NCBI GenBank assembly: GCA_964023205.1
Contig: OZ026838.1
Location: 25,881,843 to 25,945,842 of the forward strand
DNA length: 64,000 nt
Direction: 5' to 3'
Source of the DNA: Lutraria lutraria
Taxonomy: Eukaryota; Mollusca; Bivalvia; Venerida; Mactridae
Position numbers and translations under genes: made by a program. Below the pieces are notes generated by a model. The model searched no databases and had not been told where the DNA came from. It was given only the letters and a program-made list of their open reading frames with translations. Of this stretch, positions 48,301 through 60,300 are shown in pieces. Within the stretch, counting starts at the first letter, position 1. Each line of letters starts with the position of its first letter.

Positions 48301-51300
48301 ATGTTTTTATAAGTGAACAGAGAACTGGTATAGCAAAATAGCACGACGTTGTCGTTGTTTTGAATCTTTTTAATTCGCTTTGCTCAGACGAAAATAAATT
48401 ATTTACTGACTACTTTAAGTTATCCAACTTAGGGAATTAAAAAACATTAAACTCTAAAACTTGGTTCTTAAGACAATGGTTTTGCATAGCTTGTACATGT
48501 CATACATAACAACTCAAAATTCAAATTTCCATTATATATCTTCATGTTTAATCAAGTTCAAGACACATCAAGATGGACTGTATTTCTTGTTCGAATGTTT
48601 CATAGTCTGAAACATCGGGTATAATATGCCAAAAATAAATTAGGTACATTACATAATCATTATAATCATGTTCAGTAATATAAACTCTGTCTTATTTATT
48701 TTACTATTCAAGCAGTGAAAACCTAGAATGAACATTACACAATCTGTCCACCCTATTATACATCTAAGAAGCATGGAACGCACATGCAAATAAACGCTTG
48801 TATGAACTTTAACACCCAAATAATAATTATAACATATGAAAAACACAGAATTTATCGTGAGGAAAAAGCATTTAACCAGCAACAAAGTCTTGAAAAACAA
48901 CATATTTACATACATGACTATAAGGTACGAGTTGACCAAACTGCGTTACCAATAAATTATTTACAGTCAAATTACTGAATTAATTAAACCTAACATGAGT
49001 CTTTGTTCCAAAATATGTTTCAAACAAGTTTTAAAAAATACGTTCATCAAAATTTATGCCGATACAAGCACATAATATATAACTACAGTATGTGTTAACT
49101 ATGGTACGAGTTGACTACTGTACGAGTTGACCAAATTCATGTATGAGTTGACTACGGTACGTGTTAACTACGGTACGAGTTGACTGGAAAGCTATGGTCC
49201 CCGAAACTTTTTTCAAGGCAGTAGTGGACTACGAAATATTTTCATTTCATTTTATATTTGTCATCAAAAATATTTCAGTATTATATGGTAGGGCAGTAAA
49301 CAAAACCTGTCTTCCTGAATAATGCGCCACATCATTACAGAGAACATGTGCAAGACACAGGAATAAAACTATATAAAATGTCATTGTTCTATAACTTACC
49401 AGTAAATCAGTAAGAACTGAAAATATGGGCTTTAATTCATTGGAAGATGCATTCATATACTGCATCTGAAAATATACATGTACCAACAAATAATAAATAA
49501 CATAATCTGTAACTGAATTATAAATCAATGAAGCTATTACAAAATACCATATTCTGTTCTGTACATAACAGTATTTTATAGAGGATTTTATGTCAGATAA
49601 TTGTGATAACAGCAATATTGCATTCTTATATAAAGTGAGATTAATGCCCAAATATAGCAGGGTTTTTTCTACAGTGCTACATTTTAGTTTAAGTGAGACA
49701 TGCCAGGGCATTCAAAAACCTTACATACTAAAAAAATAATTAAAATGTATACATTTACCAGGGCTTGACACTAACTTTTTCAAGAGGTAGTCAGCAGGAC
49801 TACAAACTTAGAATTTGAGGAAGTCCTTGCAAAATTATATGAATCCTCATTTTAATACATAAACCGTATGTTTGTCATTTTATTTCAATGCCTATCGAGT
49901 GTACTTTATCAGAATACAAGACAAGTATGAACGTCAGATTTTCACAAATGTATTGAACAAAGTTATACAGGTTACATCACATCAGAACTAACAAAAGTTT
50001 GTAAGCTTTGTTATTTGATTTACTTAAATTTACAGAATTCAGGTCACCCAAATTTCAGATAGCCCGATGGGATACCGTGCTTGTAAACCTATGTATTCCT
50101 TGGAGAAAATAGTGTAACATGAGGCACCTCAGTTACTTATTGACTTTATGTCAGATTTATCCAGTTATTATAATTCATACATTGGTTCATATGCAGGTAC
50201 GAAAATCGTAAGTCTGTAAGTCATCTTTATATTTTGAGTTGTGGAAATATGTGACATTTTCTTTATCGCTATTGTTTCATGTTTTGATGCATATTTTAGT
50301 CATAATTAAGTTCATTCAACTCATTATTAACTGAAACTTGCTTGTACCTCATGATTGTTCGTGTATTTAAGTGAAAAACTGCATTCCGCTAATTCCGTCT
50401 CAATGTTATGATGTCATTTCTGCATGCGCCAATGTTTAAGTTTGTTACGTATTGTGATCTTTTGTGAGATGATTAAAATATTTATCAAAGTACTGTATGG
50501 TCATATTTTAATCGATAAATGATGCTTTTGTGACTTTTTATGTTGAATGTTAATATTTTCATGTTCCGTCTTAGAACTTATTTTTGGACGGCGTAGGAAG
50601 CCTGTTTGCTCATCAGACGGAATTTTCCACCTTAATATTCATTGGTTCTGAACCATGCAGTCTTTGAATATTGTTATTTCATCGGATCTCGTGGGACACA
50701 AATACTTTCTTGGGGCCTTTGGACATCGGATCTCTCGCGGGACACAAATATTTTCTTAGGGCTTTTTGGATACTGGATCTGTCAAGGAACACTTGTTGGT
50801 AGAAACTTCAAATACTTAAGAACTTCTGGAACTTCGGACACATTTAGGAATCACTGAACGTTATATACGTGGGACTGTTAGCTCTACTACGGAAGATATA
50901 CAATGTAAATATTGTTTATTATTTTATTGTATTTGTATTTGGCATGTACTCTTGAATTGTTTTGTTGAATAAATATATTTTGTTTGAACTTTATATCTCG
51001 CATTGCTTGTGGTATCTGTCTCCGTCCGCCACTCTTCGGTAGCTATCCTGACAAGTACTAACGAAGTTGTAGCATATTGTATTGTATTAATCTGTTTAGT
51101 TGACTTAATAATCCACACGTCTGAGGGACAGATGTTCGCCGCTGGATTAGTCCCATTACAATAGGTAGCCTCGGGCTAACGGACCACTGTTAGTGTCGAG
51201 CCCTGCATTTACTTAAAACGAACATTTTGAAGGAAACGGTATTTTTGATCTGGTAATAGCTTGTCATGAAGTTTAACACAAAGACTGTATGTATGTCATA

Positions 51301-54300
51301 CTAAGATGTTACAAATAGTTCTACTCACCATTAATTGTTTCAGTAACTCAGTACCAAAGTTTTCGTTACAGAAACTACAATATAGTAACATATCACACAC
51401 TGACTTCAAAGGTAGTGCCACCTCTCTTATTGCTGATACAACCTACAAACATTAGAACAGAATACAGAAACTATCTCTCAATGCAGGACACACAAACAAA
51501 AAGCGCTCAAAAGATATAAGATCATATTAACTAACACAGACAGCGTTTTCTCCCACATTGAGAAGTAGCATCATTAACTTAGCTCTCTGTGTTCAAAATG
51601 GATATTTCAGAGTTCAGACATAGCTTTATCAATCCGTTCAATTACTAATGTATACATAAAATATAATAAATTTCACAAAATAAATATGTTAAACGGGGAA
51701 CTTAAACTGATCTATAATATATTCTCAAAAGTTTAAATCTGAAGGGGCGATTATGTAGTTATTTTATTATTCTATTAGCTCTTCTAAGCAAGAACATAGT
51801 AAGGTGATTTTTTTGTATAGATTATTTAACTACCCATTCAACAGCTATGGTCATTTCAGCCCCCCCCCCCCCCCCCCCCGAGAAGGGGAGATAAGATACA
51901 GGAGAACAACCAGGCATTTGTAATTTCGAACTTAAAAAAATCCTAGTTCTTTATCATGCCCAGGATAAAGCACCGATATACCACTCATCCTTTTTCCTAT
52001 GATTTTCTAGACACAGTACTAGTACTTGGCTTGGTAGTTGAGATAGGCCACTTAAAAGACTTCCCGAAGAAATTCCAAAGTGGAGCTGAGATTCCAACTC
52101 ATGACTTTTTGTTCAGCTGTCCCGCTGTATCACTAGACCAATGATCATCAACAACAAGAAGAAGAAGAAAATACCTCTTTGAGATAGCGTGATGATTCAG
52201 GACCAAATGTATATCTCTCCATATCTGGTGACATCTTCAAGAATGGTTTGGGATGGACAGTAGCTGGCTTCCTTATCTTAAAATCTCCAGTCTCTGTAAC
52301 ACCAAAATATTTGTATGTTAACCATACACATAAAAATTAAACTGAAGATTACAAACTCTGAATTCAATCTGACAACTTAACCATTATGAGTTTTTTTCAG
52401 TTGATCATATCACACATATTAGAACCTATATGTTATAACTAAAATTTATAGTTAATTGACAATCTCTATATATTAAACATAAAATTGTCGAAGTACTTGA
52501 CACTTGAACTGTTTATCTGTTGTTTAACGGCCTGTTCAACAGCTATGTTCATTTCAGAGCCGCCCGGAAAGCGGATACTGCCCAGAAAGCGGTTAGAGAA
52601 GATACAGGAGAACTGGCCCCGAGGTTATATAACTTGAGACCGGTCTCCGAGCTCAAATCTCATATTTTGTCTTTTATTGGTTCTAAGTCAGTTGTGATCA
52701 GACAATAATGATATTATTATTACATTAGTCTGACAGTATAATTGGTCTGAATATGTATTTAAACATTAATCAGCTCTATCTTTTCAACCATAATACATTG
52801 AGAACAAAGTTGAGCATTGAGCTCGGAGACCGTTCTCAAGTTTTATAACCTCGGGGCCTGGACATTTATATCCCTACTCTATTCTGGAGTAGTTTATCTT
52901 GGTTCTTTATTGTGCCCGATGTAAAGTATTGAGACACACCTCTCCAGTTTTCCTGTGATTTTCACACAGAACTAGGCTCGATAGTTGGGATGGAGACACT
53001 GAACATTTTAACTACAGCAAAACTTCATTTATTCAACAAATGATCATCTGAATATCAGAAGCAGACTCATGGTCCAAATTTTTTCACGATAAATATTTAA
53101 GTACTAAGGACAAAAAGGACTGACGCAAACCAGGTGTAATCTGTATAAAATTATATATCATAAAATGTTGGTCCTTTGAAACATTTATAAACCTATTTTC
53201 ACCAGTTCTTTATAATAAGTAGATCGCCAATCAGCATTTTCCACAAAGATTTTGGTAGATCAGCCAAATTCAAAACACCAACAATGATTTTACTACATTT
53301 GGTGCTAAAATATTTGACTCAGGATCAACTGGGCTACTGTCTGACTATATTTATATAGAAAGCCTTAATTGTAGAATACATTGAGGAGGAAATAAGTTAT
53401 GTATTGTCCAATATGAGTTTACACTACAGAGGAAAATATTGATAATTAAAACTTACGTATTGTCCAGTAAGAGTTCACACTACAGTTAAGTATCAGTGTA
53501 GCTAAGATAGTATGAAGATGGCCAAATTCTCGTGACTGTATAGAACTCCAGCGACGACTCGATGATTCATGATCTAACGATGATGACTGACCGAGTAAAA
53601 ATGTAATCATTCTCTTAAATCCATTCAATTTGAACATATGTGAACATGCCTTGGTACCCTGAAATATATATTTTAACCCATACAATAAGTCATAATACCA
53701 GTAAAGAAGAAATACATACTGATAGAGCATCTTTGGCAAGTTCAGAATTTAATGGAAATGTTATTTAATATTATCATCCTTTGCACAAAATTTTTAATTA
53801 CATGTATCGGCATTGGCAATGGTTTTTGATACATTATTCAAAGGGCTGTTTAAAATAATGTAGAAAAGTAAAAGTTGTTGTCACCTCGGAAAAAAGGCCA
53901 CCCAATTAATTAAGGCCAATTTTCTAATAATGACCACCAAATAAAGGCCACATGTCAATAAAGGCCACATTCTGTCTTTCCCAATGGTGGCCTTGTTCAC
54001 AGAACTGACTGTATATAAATTCAGATACTCACCATTTGAACATAATTTTTGAGAACAAAGAAATATTGTACACTATGTTTACATTGATCAACCACTTCCT
54101 TGTTCATCATCAGTAACATGTGCTCCATGATTCTATCACAACATGTCTCAGTCTGAAAGTATTGAAGAATATATAATTACAAGACACTACATTCAATAAA
54201 CGCATACTGCCCCCGGTGGATTGCTTGATGAAACAAAATCTACTTAACCTCATACAGATGAATGGACGGACAAGGCAATCATTATATGTCTCCACATCAT

Positions 54301-57300
54301 TAAATGTCAGGGACTTAAAATAGCTTAATACAGTCAAAGGTATTTTCAGGCTGTCAACCAAGTCTCCTTCTAAATATAGGAATATTTTTATTACAAATAT
54401 AGGAGTTTTTGGATAGTTTTGAGGCAAAATATAGGAGTTTTCCAACTGAAAATCGTTTCATTTGCAGGCACATATATATACTAACAATTTGTACCTGTAA
54501 ACTTAGTGTTTCTCCATTAATCAATATCTAAAATGAGTAACGAAAAAAATTATTTGAAGAAGTGAAATGGTGCATTCTGGTGAGTTTTGGGTCCAAATGC
54601 ATCAGTATTGAATAATTGAATAAGGAATTAATTTTACTTGGAGATTTTAACCACAACTTTGACAACAACACAACTAACAATAATGCATGGAATGATATTA
54701 CCGGTACTAATTCTTACATTTAATATGTACAAATGTAAACAAATCAAATCAGATTCAAAATCTGAATTTACAAAATTACAGACCTATCTCAATTTTACCT
54801 GTTACCTATAATATATTTGAAAAAACATGATTCAAATTATTTAAATGATTATCTTGAGCACAACAAACTGTTGTCAGAACATCAGTCTGGGTTCAGAAAA
54901 TCTCATTCCTGTGAAACTGCCTTAACAAGTATAATTGACAGCTGGGTTGAAGCTATAAATTACAACAATCTAGTAGGAACTATATTTCTTGATCTTACTA
55001 AAGCATTCAACTAAATAAAATAACAACTACTTACAGAAAAAATAAAATTCATAAATTCGGTACAGTATCACTGACATGGATCTCATCCCATTTAACTGAG
55101 AGGTTATAACAAGTTGTATATCTGGTCATGTATACCTGGCTCTTGAAATAACCTCTGGTGTTCCTCATGGATCTATATTAGGGCCTCTATTATTTATCAT
55201 ATGCATGTACATAAATGATCTTCCTCTCTATGTAAGTAATATAAACTTGTTTGCTTATGATCTTATATGTTTGGTTATGGAACGTCAATAAATGAAATAT
55301 AAACCAAGCTTCAATCACAACTAGTAACTATAGAAAACTGGTGCAATAATAATTCTATAGTACCAAATGCAAACAAAACAAAGCTAATGTTTTATCTGCT
55401 TCAAGAAGAAATCAAGTCATAAATGATAATACAAAATGTAATTCCAATGTCACATGAAATAACCAAACACTTAACATGTTACTGTGGAAAATTGCTAGGA
55501 ATTATATACTGATTAGAACTTGGAAATAACTATATTTATCAATAATGTAACCCAAACATAAAAAAAAATGCAACTCTCTCCTTTATCTTTACTATGCATA
55601 CAATTCTGTCTAAATTTGTATTAAAAAAAATTGTTTTATAATGCTTATATTCTTCCATTCATAGGTTATTGTTGTACAATATGGGAATCATGCAATACAG
55701 AACTATCAAATAATATATTAAGATTTCAAAAGAGAGCTGCCCGTTTAATTCTATATCAACCATTTGATGCTCCGTCCAAGGAACTATTCAGAAAATTAAA
55801 CTGGATGAAATGTAATGATCGTGTTTAATATAAGAACTGGCCATACTTGTTATAATAAATGCATTCATAATATGATGATTCATATGACCACTTTCATTAC
55901 TCATGTAACAGTTCTTTTTGTTCCTCATCAAATAAAAAACTTGTTCTTCCTAAACCAAACATTGAATTCCTTCGTAAATCCCTATCCTATTCTCTTCCAA
56001 AAATTTGGAAAGAAATACCATTAGAAACCAGAACTGCTGAAAGTCTATCATCATTTAGGAAAAATTATCTTAAATGGAAATTATTTAACTAAATACCACT
56101 CACAGCATTATGTCATACATGTACTTTCAAATTACTAACTTTATCTAACATTAGTTTTCTGAATCTTTTCTTACAATTAATGGTTTATAATATTGTTATA
56201 ACATTTCTGCATTTTGTAAATGTTGTATGTATCACCATGTAATGTAAATGTATATTTTTGAGGCCCACATGGAAGATTGATTTTACCCAAGTGTGCAGCC
56301 TCTTGGAATAAAGTCATTATTATTACATTGAATGATATTTCATTTCTATCTATGATCAGGGACTTTTTGTAACTGAATCCATCAGTAGAAACCATTCACT
56401 TCAACAGCATCACAATCCAGACAGAAGACTGCTGCATAGCACATTAGCATGAAGTGTACAACAGCATTATCTGAAGGATGGTGATGCTGTGGAAGACATA
56501 GGAATTATCTTAACTGTAAAATAAAGAAGCCATAAGCAGTATCAAAGCAGTATTTACTCTCTATTCATTCACTGGCGACAGACAAATTTACACAAAAATA
56601 TAGGAATATTTTTCAAAATATTGGAAAATATAGGAAATATAGGAGGTGTTTCAAAATATAGGATTTTGATCCAAAATATAGGAAAATATAGGAATATAGG
56701 AATCAGTTGACAGCCTGTATTTCCCCAATACAGTGGGTACCAGTACCTTTTCCAAAATGTGGAAAAAATCCTCCTAGTTCTATTGAAAGCTATAAGCCTG
56801 AATTAATGAATAGGAGTGAAATAAATTATTAACTATTCAGAAACAAGAAATATCACACAAAGTCAATGAAGGAGCCATAACCAGTCTGCTTATCATCTTG
56901 TAGCAGTTACAAGATGAACCTACCATTGATCAGACAATGTTATAAAACTATAACTAAGTTTTCAAACCTACAGACAGAAATGGTAGTATAACAAGTCATG
57001 TAAGGAAAAGGTACTTACAATATTATAATGATCAGTCACTATCAGTCGTCATGAAAAACTTCTTTAAGCAATGGACATTTGGTCCAATGACAAAACAAAC
57101 TTTACTGGACCAAATGAACTTTTAGTGGACCAAAATTTAAAAAAAATTATTTTCATTGAAATGAAGACAAAAATTATTTCGAGAGCGATTAAAATATTTC
57201 ATGTTTTGTTCAAAATTTGAGACTGAACAATTTTCTGAACTGTTGAACCACAGATATTTACACATTTACTGGACCATCAAACCACAGACATTTACAAATT

Positions 57301-60300
57301 TACTGGACCATCGAACCACAGATATTTACAAATTTACTGGACCATCAAACCACAGACATTTACAAATTTACTGGACCCACGGCCATGCTGGTGGACTTGG
57401 TCCTTGGTCCAGGTCTGAATTCGAAGACTGGTCATTATAAAATATGAAATCTTACCGGTATTCCACCATGATCTGACAGGAAACTACATAACATTCTCTC
57501 TAATATTTTGGCAAATGAAAGTCTGACATCCACATCTGGAGCATCCAACAGGAAAGGTCTACAAATTATACAAGTTTCTTACATGAGAACTATTCTTATA
57601 AAAAATTTATAACATTTCAATACTGACTGAAAAGCTTGTCGTTTTACTCTGCATTCAATAAAGCAAGTCAACAAAACTATAACTTAATACATTACTATAT
57701 AACTTAAGACCTACTCTTGAATTAGCTTTAGCAAATCCCTTCGATTTTCTTCCCTAGTGGTTGAGCTAAGATTACATATTCAAGGGCCACTTATACCGCC
57801 ATCACACTAGGGCATGTTTGCACTACGTCCACCACGTCCTGGCTGGATGTGGCAAGAATCGGACGCAGTAGGAACCGGTTCAAGCGTGGTATGGTCTTCG
57901 TGGACGTGATGGACGTGGTGGAACTTTTGGCATGTCAAAAAATAACGTGGCGGGGACGTGGTCAAATTAGAACACAGTGTTTACGTAGTAAGAACGTAAC
58001 AGGGACGTGACTAAAACCTAGTTGGAACTTCATTGACGCAAAAGAAGCGTGGTGCGGACTTGAAAAGACAGCAAGCGATTTTCACCGCGTTGTCACTGGG
58101 TTGTTACTACGCTTTTGTTACATCGGTGAAGTTCTCACTACGTCTCAACCAGGTGTATGCTAAGACCGTAGTATGTCCACATCGCGTTACAGAAGACTGC
58201 ATTAGGTTGTAAATTTGCTCCGTCACGTCTTTAGTACGTTTGCAACAGGTGACCAGTACGTTCCTGTCAGGTTCTGAGCAATATGTATAAATACTGGATT
58301 TATACAGCATTCTTTCATTTCCAGTCAAATGTATGTTAACAATTGAATGCATTTTGTTATTGTACCAGGGCAACAAGCCATTTTGGATGCTGAAATTGCC
58401 ATTTTCTACATAAGTAATAGAAGAAAAAGGAACATGAAGCAACTTAGATTATGTTGTGTTAGTGCATGGCTATAAGTGGAAAAAAGACTTCTGTTCGGCC
58501 ATCATGACCAGTGAAAATAAATGGACACATGGTACAGTATACATACGGAGCTAGTGAATGCAAGGAGGACGTTATTGGGACCTAGGGAGAGCGCAGTTCA
58601 GTCTGCATGGACGTAGTGAGCACGTAATTGGGACGTAGTATAAACGCAATAGACCTGGTGACAACGGAAAGCTGCACGTGTTATGAACTTACTAGGAACG
58701 TGATAGACGCAGTGAGCACCTGGCAAAGACGTTATAAGGACGTAGTGCGAACCTGAGTGCATCATTTTTTTCGAGTTTGACCCCGTCCCCGCAACGTTCA
58801 TCAAAATTTTCAGGACGTGAAGTGCTCTGGTGTGATGGGGGCATTACATAAATGTGATACATTTAAAGGGCTTTTATAAAACAATGAAAGAATGCAGATT
58901 GTAATAGCTTATATTATGCCAACTTGTATTAGCAGAGCTGTCATATTGGTTGGAACTGAACAATTGACCTCAAAGTCAAATTTATGGTACATACCTGATG
59001 TAACTAAAGCCATCTTCACTAGCTAAATATTCTAGCATCCATATACAAGCTTCCTTACAGCTGGATATAATCATCTCTATCACAACAATCCATTCATCCA
59101 TCTCAAGTCTGAAAATAATTTATTTAGAATAAGCACTTATAGGGGCTTCATGGTTGAGTGGTTATGGTCCCAAACAGGACAAAATTTCACATGTGAAGGA
59201 AGCTCTCCAGCTAGCTGTCAGAGGGCTGGTGGTTCTACCCAGACCTTGGGTCTTCCTCTGCCATTAAAGTCGGATTATCACCAAATGACACTGGCTGTTG
59301 GAGAGATGTCAAAACCCGGAGAAAGAGTATGTCCCTATTTATTGTGGCATTAAATATTCATTCTATCAGTCATTTCTCAGGTTACAATTTTTGTGCTCGG
59401 AAAAGACAATTTCCACGAACCTATTAGTACTTAGTGTTGATACCTCCCATATAATAAAAAGAAATCCATAACTTGGAAAATTGTGAAAACTTAAGAATGG
59501 AAAATTTTGTTTCCAAATATATTCAATCAGGCATATGGCCTACAACCCACTTCACCATCATGTTACTATACAAATTCTAGTCCATTTTCTAGTTTCAGCC
59601 TTAAACAAAAATAATGTGACAGGATCTGGACCTTTTCAATAGCTGCTAAAATTTAACTAGTAAAATTGTGCAATTACTTCAAATTATGAAAAAAACACAT
59701 TCAAAGTTCAGTCAATACACAGATATACATGGTTGTAACTCATTTAATAAACTCAATCAACAGTTACATACCTAGTTTTCTTCTTTGTCCTTAAATATGT
59801 ATTAAACAGAAATTTAACAGCAAGTTGTAGTGACACTACACACATCTGATTATATTCTTTGTTGCTAGTATGGTTCTACAAAGATACAAACAACAAACTC
59901 AGTAATTCATACAAGGTTCAAGCCCATTATAAATAACAGGGGTGTCAATACAGCCAAATTTAAATCCTGAAAATCATACACAGCAGACCATTTTTGCCAA
60001 ATGAGGCCTTCAATAACATTGTTTCCATGTTTAACTCAGTTAATATTAAAGAAAATATTTCAGGGCAGATTAAATTGACCATAACTATGCTGTTTCTTGA
60101 GATATTTTCATCAAACGACAGATAAATTCTGAATTCCAGATATATCCAGAAATTACATTAAGAAACCATAAAAGTCAAAAGAATCAAAATGTTTTCATCA
60201 AGATAAAATCTTAACTTTTGCAACTAATCATGGATTCTTTAACAAAATGCTTCCACAAGCCCCCCCCCCCCCCCCCAAACATAACACACTTGAAACAATC

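Noticed and set aside
49247..49711. 154-codon open frame on the minus strand
   Set aside because: It is the 22-codon USP24 exon (49400-49465) plus chance open frame in both flanking introns. The flanking residues match nothing in the family.
52083..52142. tRNA gene candidate (minus strand)
   Set aside because: The A/B-box head continues directly into a SINE body shared with other copies, so it is a SINE promoter and not a tRNA gene.
59142..59240. tRNA gene candidate
   Set aside because: A-box and B-box-like sequences are too far apart and no cloverleaf forms. The context is a SINE.
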